Source: Parendozoicomonas sp. Alg238-R29 | GTDB lineage: Bacteria > Pseudomonadota > Gammaproteobacteria > Pseudomonadales > Endozoicomonadaceae | Length of the DNA stretch: 64,000 nucleotides | Assembly (NCBI RefSeq): GCF_947331445.1 | Contig: NZ_CAMZOG010000005.1 | Location: 35,921 to 99,920, forward strand | Reading direction: 5' to 3' | In this document: positions 7,891 through 16,981 of the stretch, in pieces | Numbering within the stretch: the stretch's first letter is position 1 | Layout of the letters: every line of letters starts with the position of its first letter | Notes under the pieces: generated by a model | Database searches by the model: none | The model's input: only the letters and a program-made list of their open reading frames with translations | Told to the model about the DNA's origin: nothing | Made by a program: the position numbers and the translations under genes

Positions 7891-10758
7891 TTAGGCTGTT
7901 ATCGGTTCTTCAGATTTGTCTACGTCCACTTTGATCTTGGGATCCAAAGTCATCCAATTTTCCTGATTGACCACCAGAGCCTGCTGGCGTTTGACACCTG
8001 TGTGAGCTTTCACCACGTCAATACCATAGCGCGCCAGATCGACCGCATAAACGGACGTCAGTAGCGGAGTAAAGCCAAGAACTTCGGCACTTTCCAGCAG
8101 CTGACGGGCATTGGCTGAGTCAACACTGGCTATTTCATCAATAGTGAACAATAAACGCTGATTAAGGGCATGTTTGGAATCCATCATATGACGGATCAGG
8201 TACATCAACGTCATCAGTTTCAGCGTGCTTCGGGTGCCAGTAGAACCAGCATCATCAATTTTGTCATAACGCTTCAGTTCGCCGGTGGCATCTTCAATCT
8301 CGAAGGAGACGGTGAAAATATCGGCGAGGCTCAGGGACTCACTGATACGGCTGGCAATAATACGCGTGGAATCCATGGCTTTTTCTTCGTTAATCACTGG
8401 CGTATCAAAGCTCAAGCCGGGCTGATCTTCTTCAAGAAGTTGGCCGGTGTCGACTATATAACGAATAGCATCATAGAGTTCCTGCACTGGCTGCAACAGA
8501 ATGCGGAAATGCTTAAGGTTGGATACCTTGCGCCGGGAAATACTGCGGTTGAACTTATTTACCTGCTGTTCCAAGCGCAGGTAATCCTGCAAAAAGTCAT
8601 TCAGTACACTGGAGAGTTGGAGAATCGCGGTTTTGCGATATTTCATCAACATCTGTTCAACTTCCGGGCGGGCTTCCCAGTCTTCCAGCACTTTACGCCA
8701 GGCGGCTTCTTCCGTTGTCTCGGATTCTGCCGCGCGATAACCCTTCAAACGGATATCTGAGTACAGAGTCTGCATTCGTAAAGTAGCATCGTGGGTAATT
8801 TGCCATTGTTCGCGATACAATTCGATGCGTTCTTCCAGATCTCGTTCTGTGAAGTTCTCTGAAGGGCGAATAATATCGGGCCAGTTGTCTTCTGGCGCTT
8901 TTAGCTGTTCCCACTGATCACAGACTTTTCTGCGGCTGGCGCTGAGTCTGGTGAACTCTTCTCTTTGTTGCTCGTTATCATGGCTGAGTTGTTCCAGCTG
9001 TTCCCTCAACTCGGTGATGTCGGCGTCGTGCTGGTGGATTTCTTCAACAAGTGTCGTGCGTTGTTCTACCCAGTTTTCATATTCGGGAATGCTGTCCTGC
9101 CAGGTTGTCCAGTCAGACACTTCACGTTCACGGCGAGTAATGGTGCTGCGCACCTGTTTTAGCTCTTCCCTGATTTCCTGATGGTCCAGCAGGGCGCTGA
9201 GACGTTGATCCAGCTCATTCAGGCGCAGCTCCTCTTCTTCAAGCTGCTTTTGAAGGTCCTGTTTGTTCTGCACAAGGCCGCGGGGTGTTGGTAGTTCATC
9301 CAGATGGATACGATAACCATCCCCCTGGAAGATGTGGCCTTGCATTCGAGAAAGAAGCTGTTGAGCTTCCTCAACCAGATGTTGTTCGTTGTCGAGATTC
9401 AGCACAGGATGATCATCGGTCACTGGCAGCATCAACAAACCTTCATTCATGAGTTTGCCAAGTTGAATAACGGATTCTTCGGAGAAGTGTCGTCCCAGCA
9501 AAGCTGCAAGCGTTTCATCGGCAGACATAGCCGTTTCCAGCTTCTCAATGCGCTGTTCCTGCTGTTTCATCTCCCTACGCAGGGAATCTTCATTTCCGCC
9601 CAGGTTGGCAACCCCCAGCTGGCCACCAAGTTTTTCTTCCCGTTCCCTGAGGTGTTCGATATCAGCATGCACGCTGTTGATATCATACATATTACCCAGC
9701 TCGGTAAAGGCTCGGGCACTTTTCTCATGACGATTAATGCGCTCAACCAGACGAGCTTCTTCGCGGTTTTTCAGAACTTTCTGCTGACTCGCGCTAGCCT
9801 CCTTCTCTTTCAGGGTGTTTGCTGTCTGTTGAGCGGATGCCAGAGTTTGAGCCAGCTCTTCAATGCGTTTATCAATGCCTTCAAGCCAATCCTCGTAATC
9901 TGTTTCGATTCCTTTCTGTAGAGCAAAAACAACCCCCGCTGCTTTTTCTCGTTTCAGACCGGTATGGCGCATAGCTTCCACATGAGATGCTGATGCGCCC
10001 AAAGCATCAAACTCTCGTTTTAAGCGCTCGTACTCGGCAAAAACTTCTTCTTTCTTTTGATGGAAGTTGATTGCGCCTTGGGTCATGTCGTTGGCAGACA
10101 GTTGAGGAGAAAACACGTCTAGCAAAGATTGTTTAATCATCCCGGCGTTGATTTCAGACTGGGTAATCAAACTGACGAAAAGGCTTTTAAAAACCTGATA
10201 GCGGCGGGTTCCACCAACTGGAACCAGATCAAGGGTTGCCCGGATTTTGCTGCTGACAGCGCCTTGTCCGCCACTGATAAGAACTTCAACATCCTGCGGG
10301 TTGAGTAAAGTAATCTTTTCTCCGGTCAGGGCTATGCGCTGGCGTACATCGGCAAATTTCAGTGGTGTGCGCTCATTAAAGAAATGTTCGCGCTTGAACT
10401 CACCGCGGTAAATAAAATGTTGATAACGATGACCGCTGGCAGAACCTTTACCGGCAATGCCCAGTACCCAAGGTCCGTGGGGGGTGGTGATCTGGGTAAT
10501 GATGTAGCTATTGTCGTAGGGGAAATAGAATTTCCGGGTAACGTCTTTGGCGTACTTCTCAAACTTACTGCCCATCATGTTGGGCAGGAAAATAAACTGC
10601 AGGGCATTGATCGCCGTAGACTTTCCCCGATTGTTGGAACCAAAGAAAGAAACGGAACGATCCAGCGGTAACTCACCCCAGGCATAGGTTCCCGATTGAA
10701 TCAGATACAGGCGGGTCATACCATAACGATTATTCAGAGGGCTGGTTGTGTCACTCAT
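7891..10758 (-). CDS. mksB: MksB/JetC SMC-like ATPase
   Basis: This is the SMC-like ATPase that forms the DNA-loop-extruding core of an MksBEF/Wadjet condensin. The 955 residues begin with a Walker A loop, FGSNNRGKST (about residues 39-48). A long charged coiled coil fills roughly residues 270-750 and is broken by a compact hinge-like segment. The C-terminal head holds the signature region (GTRSTLKLM) and a Walker B/D-loop, LLFTIDEIASVD, near residue 870. The size matches MksB rather than the 1,480-residue MukB. The ATG overlaps the end of mksE by eight bases, so the two are translationally coupled. Both ATPase motifs are intact. Confidence 0.92.
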   Translation of the reverse strand: MSDTTSPLNNRYGMTRLYLIQSGTYAWGELPLDRSVSFFGSNNRGKSTAINALQFIFLPNMMGSKFEKYAKDVTRKFYFPYDNSYIITQITTPHGPWVLGIAGKGSASGHRYQHFIYRGEFKREHFFNERTPLKFADVRQRIALTGEKITLLNPQDVEVLISGGQGAVSSKIRATLDLVPVGGTRRYQVFKSLFVSLITQSEINAGMIKQSLLDVFSPQLSANDMTQGAINFHQKKEEVFAEYERLKREFDALGASASHVEAMRHTGLKREKAAGVVFALQKGIETDYEDWLEGIDKRIEELAQTLASAQQTANTLKEKEASASQQKVLKNREEARLVERINRHEKSARAFTELGNMYDINSVHADIEHLREREEKLGGQLGVANLGGNEDSLRREMKQQEQRIEKLETAMSADETLAALLGRHFSEESVIQLGKLMNEGLLMLPVTDDHPVLNLDNEQHLVEEAQQLLSRMQGHIFQGDGYRIHLDELPTPRGLVQNKQDLQKQLEEEELRLNELDQRLSALLDHQEIREELKQVRSTITRREREVSDWTTWQDSIPEYENWVEQRTTLVEEIHQHDADITELREQLEQLSHDNEQQREEFTRLSASRRKVCDQWEQLKAPEDNWPDIIRPSENFTERDLEERIELYREQWQITHDATLRMQTLYSDIRLKGYRAAESETTEEAAWRKVLEDWEARPEVEQMLMKYRKTAILQLSSVLNDFLQDYLRLEQQVNKFNRSISRRKVSNLKHFRILLQPVQELYDAIRYIVDTGQLLEEDQPGLSFDTPVINEEKAMDSTRIIASRISESLSLADIFTVSFEIEDATGELKRYDKIDDAGSTGTRSTLKLMTLMYLIRHMMDSKHALNQRLLFTIDEIASVDSANARQLLESAEVLGFTPLLTSVYAVDLARYGIDVVKAHTGVKRQQALVVNQENWMTLDPKIKVDVDKSEEPITA

Positions 10759-11533
10759 TCCTCTCGCCCTCTATTGTTTCTGTTTCTGTTTCTGTTTCTG
10801 TTTCTGTTTCCGGGTTGCCAGTTGCTGACTGTTGAATCTCTTCACGTTCTAATTCAGCACTGTTTTCCGCGACCTGTTCGGCAGCTTCCAGAAAGCGGCT
10901 TATGGGCTTAAGAAAACGAATATGATCTTCTGAGGCCATATGGCAAAGACCTCGGCGAGCCATCCATTCAAGCAACGTGATAACAGCGTTTCTGCTACCA
11001 AGATCTGCCTGTTCATAGAGATCAGAATAATGACGGCGAGTGTCGTCAATAACCTGCAGCTCTATAGCCTCACCGGAAATAGTGGCAGCCGGATCGTAAT
11101 TATTGTCTTGGAGGAAATCGATCAGGGTGTAGACCAGCAGGGCAACTTTGCGGCTGGTACTGAGAGACTGACCGGTGACACTGTCTGGATAGACAAAATA
11201 GAAAAAACCATCAGGGTGATAAATCAGTTCATAACCCAATAAAGCAAATAAATGGGTGTAGCTATCTCGATGATGTTCCAGCTCTTTAAACAGAGCGAAC
11301 TGATCGGGGCTGTCGGCAGATAAATGTGAACCTTCACGAAGGCGAGTGTATATTTGCCGTCCGTTTGGCAGGTGACTGCTCAGGTTTTCATCCAGAAGCA
11401 GTTGTGGAGCCGCAGAATCCACAATGCTTTCAGACTGTGGTGCCTGCCACTCAGCCGGCTCGGCCTTTGTCAGGGTAGATTCCGAACTGTCATTCATGGT
11501 TAATTTGCTTATGTCGTTTAATGTTGAATTCAA
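10751..11533 (-). CDS. mksE: MksE/JetB subunit
   Basis: MksE is the winged-helix partner that binds the MksF kleisin and regulates the SMC ring. The 260-residue protein has the helical core expected of the family (for example LFALLGYELIYHPDGFFYFVYPD, here split as LFALLGYELIYHP and FFYFVYP). An acidic, low-complexity C-terminal tail carries an ET dipeptide repeat encoded by six hexanucleotide units. The first codon appears to be TTG, with aagg five bases upstream and close behind the mksF stop; an ATG at 11497 is an alternative with no visible ribosome-binding site. It overlaps mksB by eight bases. Confidence 0.85.
   Translation of the reverse strand: MNSTLNDISKLTMNDSSESTLTKAEPAEWQAPQSESIVDSAAPQLLLDENLSSHLPNGRQIYTRLREGSHLSADSPDQFALFKELEHHRDSYTHLFALLGYELIYHPDGFFYFVYPDSVTGQSLSTSRKVALLVYTLIDFLQDNNYDPAATISGEAIELQVIDDTRRHYSDLYEQADLGSRNAVITLLEWMARRGLCHMASEDHIRFLKPISRFLEAAEQVAENSAELEREEIQQSATGNPETETETETETETIEGERNE
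10775..10810 (-). repeat. Six tandem 6-bp repeats inside mksE
   Basis: Six perfect copies of tgtttc (gaaaca on the coding strand) encode alternating Glu-Thr in the MksE tail. Because the unit is six bases, copy-number change would lengthen or shorten the tail without shifting the frame. Confidence 0.95.
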
Positions 11534-11539
11534 AGTGCC

Positions 11540-12838
11540 TTAACTGGATTCCAGCGCTAGAGTCCGTCTTTCCATGGTGAGGAAATGATCACGAGTTTCA
11601 TAACGATTGGAGCTGCCACTGATGACCTGGCTGTTTAAGTTTTCAGTTTCATTGGTTAGCCGCACCAGAAATTCCAATAGCTGACGGGTATTCAATGTTG
11701 GGTAATGCTCTATCAACCATGCCAGACAGTCATTAACAGGAAGCGCCGGTTGAATATCCTGATTAACCATGGAAAAAGTCACCGGCTGCTCCTCTTCCTG
11801 TTCTATTGCGTCAGGGATATCGAACTGACGGGATTCCAGAGCTGTTAATTCACTGAGGTAGGCGACCAGGGAACTGTTGCTGTCGGTCAGGTTTGGCCGG
11901 GTTCTACCGGTTAGCGGAACCTTGGTGGGGCTAATGGCATAGCGGAATTTCTTACGGCGCATTTCCGCAATGGCTATAGCGGCACCTCGGGTTAGTGCTG
12001 AGTTGCGCTGGAATCTCCGATAGATCGGCTCAAGCAAGCGGGAGCAGCGATCAATGCTGTGACGCAGGCCTGAACGAAGATCCAGTAATCGTAAGTTCAG
12101 GCGGGCAAGCCGAGTACTTTCTGAATAACCAATGTTATGGCGAGCCTGCTCCATATAATCCAGCAAGTTGTGTTCGATGGCTTTAAGGGTCCGTTCATAC
12201 TCACCCTGTACATCCAGCATATCTGCAGTGGGCTGAACGTACTGGGTCCAAGCATCCAGGGCTTGTGTATAACGGGCTTTCAGTGGAATGCTGCGAGAAG
12301 AATTCTTGGCATCCTCAATAATGCGCAGAATAGCCTGTTCATTATTTTTCAATTCCCGGTGGACATCACGAAAGCGGCGATCAAGTTGGCTGGTATAGCG
12401 AACCACTAGATAATTGTCTTTAGCCGAAAGAGCCTGTCCCAACTGTTTGGTTAATCTGTGCAGGTCATCAATCTTGGCTTTCAGTGAGACAGATAATCCC
12501 AGTTGCTGCTGATCGGTAATCAGCTCAACAATATCCAGAATGGTGGGGTTTAAATCAAACTGATTTTCGGCTCTGGCGACAGGAATAAGAATTTCCAGTT
12601 GGCAAAGTCGGGTGAATAATTCAGTTAGTTCCGGGTTTGAGTGCTCTTCTGATTTCTCTTTTATGCAGTTGCGGGCAACATCAATAAATTCTCTGGAAGA
12701 AAAACTCAGAGAACCAAAGTTACGGTGCAGGGCATCAATAAGATCAATATGCTGTTGAAGATTGCGGAGAAATTTTTTGACGTACTCCACTGTTAATCCG
12801 CTGTTTTGTAAAAAGCCTAAGCTAGCAGACTTGGCCAA
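11540..12838 (-). CDS. mksF: MksF/JetA kleisin-like subunit
   Basis: MksF is the kleisin that closes the SMC ring in MksBEF/Wadjet complexes. The 432-residue protein is largely alpha-helical, with a winged-helix-like N-terminal region (about residues 20-110), a long helical middle and a C-terminal segment ending in a region rich in charged residues. It is the first gene of the operon, and mksE follows after six bases. The start appears to be TTG at 12838. No ATG or GTG lies between it and the upstream in-frame stop, and the nearest purine-rich stretch (tatagg) is a weak ribosome-binding site. The assignment rests on order and size plus general sequence character. Confidence 0.82.
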   Translation of the reverse strand: MAKSASLGFLQNSGLTVEYVKKFLRNLQQHIDLIDALHRNFGSLSFSSREFIDVARNCIKEKSEEHSNPELTELFTRLCQLEILIPVARAENQFDLNPTILDIVELITDQQQLGLSVSLKAKIDDLHRLTKQLGQALSAKDNYLVVRYTSQLDRRFRDVHRELKNNEQAILRIIEDAKNSSRSIPLKARYTQALDAWTQYVQPTADMLDVQGEYERTLKAIEHNLLDYMEQARHNIGYSESTRLARLNLRLLDLRSGLRHSIDRCSRLLEPIYRRFQRNSALTRGAAIAIAEMRRKKFRYAISPTKVPLTGRTRPNLTDSNSSLVAYLSELTALESRQFDIPDAIEQEEEQPVTFSMVNQDIQPALPVNDCLAWLIEHYPTLNTRQLLEFLVRLTNETENLNSQVISGSSNRYETRDHFLTMERRTLALESS

Positions 12839-12953
12839 GCCTATAAAGAGAGGAATTGTTCCAGGGTACGTTCACAGCCCAACATCTGACTCAGTGGCTT
12901 TGAAAGTACCCTGGTAATTTCGCAGTAGAGATTCAGTTAGTGGAACCTGATCA

Positions 12954-13559
12954 TTAACTGAGAAAAACCGGCCCACCACCAAACTGCCAGAATATTGCGG
13001 AGCCGACTTTCATGCAGACCAATAACACAAGACCGGCGCAGGCTAGCGCAGAAGCAAACATAAACCCACGTTCAAATGGAATTCCCATAACATGGGGCAT
13101 GCCAATAAACAGAAGGTAAGTCGCATAGCCAATGCCAGCGATGATTCCGAACAAAGTGAGAGGCAGGGATGGGTAGAGTGCCAGAAGGCCGCAAAAGTAA
13201 AGAGGTGTTGCTACATAGGCCGAAAAAATAATGCAGCGCTGGTAAGAAGGGTTGCTGCCAAAGGTTTTCGCCATCCAGTGGGCAAAAATCCCCATTACGA
13301 TGATGGCACCAATAATGGCGAAGTACGACACCACACTCATAAACAAAGCACTGGCCATTGTTAACTTAACTGGATCCAGCCCGGTAAGGGACCAGCCGAC
13401 TTCTGTTGCGCCAATAAACGAGGCTGCACCCGGTATGGCCGCAAGTACTGTCAGGTGCCAGAGATAGTCATGGCCATGGTCTCTGATTTCACCATTAATT
13501 CTGTCCCATTCTTCGTGAGGGTGGGACATCATTCCCCAAATGTGATGGAGCATAACCAT
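12954..13559 (-). CDS. Yip1-family inner-membrane protein
   Basis: The 201-residue protein has five hydrophobic segments: about residues 33-55, 70-92, 108-130, 132-152 and 165-190. The soluble N-terminus (MMSHPHEEWDRI) is typical of bacterial Yip1-domain proteins, where a PxxxW-like segment precedes the first membrane span. Function in bacteria is not established. It lies 115 bp downstream of nothing else on its strand and just upstream of mksF in transcription order, so co-transcription with the mks operon is possible but not shown. Confidence 0.8.
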   Translation of the reverse strand: MVMLHHIWGMMSHPHEEWDRINGEIRDHGHDYLWHLTVLAAIPGAASFIGATEVGWSLTGLDPVKLTMASALFMSVVSYFAIIGAIIVMGIFAHWMAKTFGSNPSYQRCIIFSAYVATPLYFCGLLALYPSLPLTLFGIIAGIGYATYLLFIGMPHVMGIPFERGFMFASALACAGLVLLVCMKVGSAIFWQFGGGPVFLS

Positions 13560-13875
13560 ACCTCAAGTGGATTGTGTTTCTTTGACTTTAGACTGTGGAT
13601 CCATCATTCCAAATAGCGTTATTAAAGCAAGCTATAGATCCTAAACTCTGAGCGCAGTTAACCAGTAAATACTAGTCGGTCTTCATGGTCCGTCTCATGC
13701 TCATGCTTTATATAAATCTGATACTTATTCGAAAGAAGTATTTAAGTTGAAAATTGGAGAGGGCAGATTCATCTAGTGTTTAAGTATTCATGATGGGTAA
13801 AGGGTATTACCACTTCGATCTGAACTGGTTTGCGGATAGTTGTGCTTTCAGTAAGCGCTTTATAGGAGCAGTATC
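13560..13875. other. Divergent intergenic region, 316 bp
   Basis: This stretch separates the minus-strand Yip1 gene from the plus-strand gene at 13876 and must hold both promoters. Only a 6-bp inverted repeat (13721-13726 with 13736-13741) and an AT-rich tataaat near 13710 stand out. I see no convincing promoter pair, RNA gene or ORF. Confidence 0.5.
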
Positions 13876-14433
13876 ATGAAACAACACCATTACATGTTTG
13901 ATTCACTGGATGATTTACAAAGAGCTTGCTGTGATCTTGAAGATATAGGCGTTGCTCATGAGTCTTTGCATGTTGTCCACAAAAACCGGGCATCTGTTGA
14001 GAAACGTTATTTAAACGGTGTTGGGGAGTTGGAAGAAACAGATCTGATTCACACGGGATTACGAGGGTTTCTTTTCGGCGTTATCGCTTCTACCTTTTCT
14101 GGCTTGTTAACTTGGAACTGGTTTGGCACCCATGAGCTGGGTGGAGTGATTACTGGCTTTGTGTGCTTTGTCACTCTTGGGTTTTTTACTTGGGTCGGTG
14201 GTTTAGTCGGTATCAATCATGATAACTGGCGACTGTCGCCTTACCATGACATGTTGGATCACGGTAAGGGATTATTGCTGGTAGATCTCTGGCCGCAGCA
14301 GGAAATGGAAGTGACAAGACTTATGGCAGCGCTTCATCGTGAAGGTCGCCATATTGGGGAGTGTTCGTCTCTGGAGTCCCCCTTTGAAGGTGGCTGGCAT
14401 CTCCACCTTCACAAATTCAGAGGTGTAGCCTGA
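13876..14433 (+). CDS. Small two-span membrane protein, general-stress (YflT-like) type
   Basis: The 185-residue protein starts at ATG 13876 with aggag eight bases upstream. The N-terminal 50 residues resemble the domain found in heat-induced YflT-like and DUF1269-type proteins (FDSLDDLQRACCDLEDIGV...). Two hydrophobic spans follow at about residues 60-80 and 88-112, with glycine-rich faces. A soluble C-terminal part contains several His residues. Function is unknown. It is a single gene, convergent with the SdiA-regulated-like gene, with a terminator-like hairpin in between. The family assignment is tentative. Confidence 0.7.
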   Translation: MKQHHYMFDSLDDLQRACCDLEDIGVAHESLHVVHKNRASVEKRYLNGVGELEETDLIHTGLRGFLFGVIASTFSGLLTWNWFGTHELGGVITGFVCFVTLGFFTWVGGLVGINHDNWRLSPYHDMLDHGKGLLLVDLWPQQEMEVTRLMAALHREGRHIGECSSLESPFEGGWHLHLHKFRGVA

Positions 14434-14472
14434 TTGTCGCTCCCCGCAATACCGGAAAGGACTGTCGGGATT

Positions 14473-14505
14473 CAGGTTACAGCCCAGCGACTGTAGCCTG
14501 ATTGT
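14473..14505 (+). terminator. Terminator between convergent genes
   Basis: caggttacag (14473-14482) pairs with ctgtagcctg (14491-14500) with one mismatch. It is followed on the plus strand by attgttttctttt, giving a fair intrinsic terminator for the gene ending at 14433. It overlaps the stop codon of the convergent gene. The sequence tgtagcctgattgt also occurs at 14424-14437, across the stop of the upstream gene. Confidence 0.6.
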
Positions 14506-15433
14506 TTTCTTTTCTGGTAAAACGGTATAGAAGATTCGGTTCACTGGCGATATAAATATCACTGTTGTCGTCCATTGTTACCCCTTCCGCTTGAGGTATA
14601 AATTGGTCAAGTCTTGGGATGATTCCTAGCCCAAGGGTGCTGATCACATTACCTTCCAGATCAACTTCGATCACCTGATGGGATTCGTCACTGAGAACCA
14701 GCATATGGCCACTACGGCTATCATAGTGGAGCCCGGAAAGGTCGCTGCTCTCAGATGTCACCGCGTCATTAAATTCCGCGTAATGATCAATTTCTACCGA
14801 ATGATCCAGACCATTTTCAGAGAACCCTTTCACGCTGTATAGCATCATGGGATCACGCTCTTTCGCAATCCAGACGCTGTTTTCTGAGGTGTCCCAGGCT
14901 AGCCCTTCAAAACCTTTGTTTTTTCCAGAACGTATGCCAACACCAACTTTCGGGCTGTCTGCGTACACAATTTTTTTCGTATCTTCAGTTATCCATATCT
15001 GGACAACGCTTTGTCTGCGTTCATCCGCAACCAGATAGCGGCTACCACCCGCCCAGGTAATGGCTTCCAGATCCTCAAAACCCACCATTTCAATATTTCT
15101 GAGCAGGTTTCCGTGTCGGTCTATTTCGATCAATTGCGCTGGGCCATTAATCACTGAGAACAGCGTTTTTGTTTTGTCGTTCCAGGTAAGACCGGACAAG
15201 TTATCTTCTATACCATCAATAGCACGGATTGTGTCGTCCATTTGATAGTCATTTAGCCAGATAGAAACGTTCTTGGTCTCTTCAGTGGTGACCAGTCCCA
15301 GATAGATCCTGAAAATAGCATCATCCAGGTCAATAAAGTGGGCAAGCCCTGCAATCAGGCCTAGCGCAACAGCAGCCCGGGCTGGTCTGGATAAAATTCT
15401 TCTGTGTAAAAAGGTCAAAACTGAATCCACCAT
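14477..15433 (-). CDS. SdiA-regulated/YjiK-like beta-propeller protein
   Basis: The 318-residue protein has one N-terminal hydrophobic segment (about residues 15-35, AAVALGLIAGLAHFI), probably an uncleaved anchor or signal. The rest is a periplasmic domain built of repeated WD/GLxW-type blades: GLTWNDKTKTLF, EAITWAGGSRYLV, GLAWDTSENSVWI, GLHYDSRSGHMLV. This pattern is typical of the SdiA-regulated domain (YjiK family). The exact function of the family is unknown; sugar or esterase-like beta-propellers are the nearest folds. The C-terminus reads EGVTMDDNSDIYIASEPNLLYRF here in two parts (EGVTMDDNSDIYIA and EPNLLYRF), a closing blade. No partner gene is adjacent. Confidence 0.8.
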   Translation of the reverse strand: MVDSVLTFLHRRILSRPARAAVALGLIAGLAHFIDLDDAIFRIYLGLVTTEETKNVSIWLNDYQMDDTIRAIDGIEDNLSGLTWNDKTKTLFSVINGPAQLIEIDRHGNLLRNIEMVGFEDLEAITWAGGSRYLVADERRQSVVQIWITEDTKKIVYADSPKVGVGIRSGKNKGFEGLAWDTSENSVWIAKERDPMMLYSVKGFSENGLDHSVEIDHYAEFNDAVTSESSDLSGLHYDSRSGHMLVLSDESHQVIEVDLEGNVISTLGLGIIPRLDQFIPQAEGVTMDDNSDIYIASEPNLLYRFTRKENNQATVAGL

Positions 15434-15623
15434 GAAAAGGCTGAGAAGAGGGTAGAGCGTAAGTGTGCAACGGAGAGTGTGAATAAAAGATGAATGAACT
15501 CTTAAGAGTTTCTGACAGAGAGATTGCGCAAGACTAATGTAGCTGGCATTCGTTTTATGGGAGTAAGATCATAACTATTGCCTATGAACTAAGCTGTTGG
15601 CACAAAAAATAAGGGTACTGGTT

Positions 15624-16841
15624 ATGCTCTCACCCTCTGAAAGTTTGCTGACAGCTGAATACATGGGGCGACCGGTTGCTTTGTATAAGCATCTCCATAG
15701 GCTGGGGCCAATCTACTATGATGCTAACCATGAATTCTGGATTGCCAGTGAGTTTGATTTAGTATCCGGCTTGTTACGCCATCCTGATATGAGTTCTAAC
15801 CGTGAAGGAATGAGTTCTCGCCGGTTTGAAGGTGCGGAAAATCGCAGGGTCAGGGCGGCGATGGAAGCGCTAGGGCGCTCGATGTTGATGATGGACCCAC
15901 CTGAACATACCCGATTACGTAAAATGGCGAATCCGTTGATGGGGCGGGAGCGGGTTGAGAGTTGGTCTGCGGATATTAACGATGTCTTCTTAAAGTTAAT
16001 GACCCCCTGTAAAGAGAAAGGCGAGTTTGATCTTGTCCATGATGTGTGTGAACTTTATCCGACGGAAGTTATTTTCAAGCTGTTTGCTGTTCCTGAAGCT
16101 TTGCGCCCGAAATACCGGGAGTGTGTCTGGCGTTCTATGAAGTATTTTGGATTCAACCTGAGTGAATTATCGATGCCCATGGCGATGGGCAGTGTTGCAG
16201 CTTCGACGCAGACGCGAGGTTTTCTTACAGAATTGTTGGAAAAACGCTGTGAATATCCGAGCGATGACCTTCTAAGTGAGCTGGCTGCTTATGTTGTCAG
16301 CGGGGAGACAGAGGTTGATGAAATGACTCGCATGGCCAGTCTGATTGTGAATGCAGGACACATAACAACAATTGATCTGCTTGCTAACGGGGTTTATCAG
16401 TTACTGAGTCATCCTGATCAGTGGCGGTTATTGAAAGAAAATCCTGAGTTAGCGGGGCAGGCTGTTGAAGAAATTCTTCGTTACGACTCTTCGGTTCCCT
16501 TCACATTTCGACGCGCCACAAATGATATTGATGTGCCAGGCGGAACTATTCGTAAAGGAGATTTTATCGCGTTAGGGCTTGCTGCTGCCAATCATGACCC
16601 TGCTATTAATGAAGACCCGGATGTATTTGATATTACCCGGCCAAAAGTTCGCCATGTGTCGTTTGGGCAGGGAGTGCATGCCTGCCTGGGGGCAAATTTG
16701 GCTCGCCTGGAAATGAAAACGGCTCTTGCTGCATTGGTTCAACATATGCCAGATCTGAGGTTTGCAGAACACCCGGAGCCTTATATGAAAAGCGACACTC
16801 TTGTCTTTAAGGGGTTTCATGCTCTACCTCTGGTTTGCTGA
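15624..16841 (+). CDS. Cytochrome P450 monooxygenase
   Basis: This is a bacterial class I-type soluble P450 of 405 residues. It has the I-helix oxygen-activation motif AGHITT (about residue 243), the K-helix ExxR (EEILRY) and the haem loop FGQGVHACLG with the cysteine ligand near residue 354. The ATG at 15624 is preferred because aaggg lies nine bases upstream; a TTG at 15597 would add nine residues with no good ribosome-binding site. The substrate cannot be read from the sequence, though the layout resembles CYP107-like enzymes. No ferredoxin or ferredoxin reductase gene lies nearby, so electrons must come from partners encoded elsewhere. Confidence 0.9.
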   Translation: MLSPSESLLTAEYMGRPVALYKHLHRLGPIYYDANHEFWIASEFDLVSGLLRHPDMSSNREGMSSRRFEGAENRRVRAAMEALGRSMLMMDPPEHTRLRKMANPLMGRERVESWSADINDVFLKLMTPCKEKGEFDLVHDVCELYPTEVIFKLFAVPEALRPKYRECVWRSMKYFGFNLSELSMPMAMGSVAASTQTRGFLTELLEKRCEYPSDDLLSELAAYVVSGETEVDEMTRMASLIVNAGHITTIDLLANGVYQLLSHPDQWRLLKENPELAGQAVEEILRYDSSVPFTFRRATNDIDVPGGTIRKGDFIALGLAAANHDPAINEDPDVFDITRPKVRHVSFGQGVHACLGANLARLEMKTALAALVQHMPDLRFAEHPEPYMKSDTLVFKGFHALPLVC

Positions 16842-16981
16842 GAGGACACTGACGACTCTGCCTGTTGATCATCAATGTTTTGAGTGAGTCTGTGTAGTCA
16901 TTGGTCTGGGGTGTCGCGATTCATTAAGCCATCCCTGGCTGTCATTTTGTATATCAGGTAAGAGTCGTGCTTATTTGGTTA

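Noticed and set aside
9304..9921. 205-codon frame opposite mksB
   Set aside because: It lies wholly inside the coiled-coil region of mksB on the other strand and has no recognisable domain.
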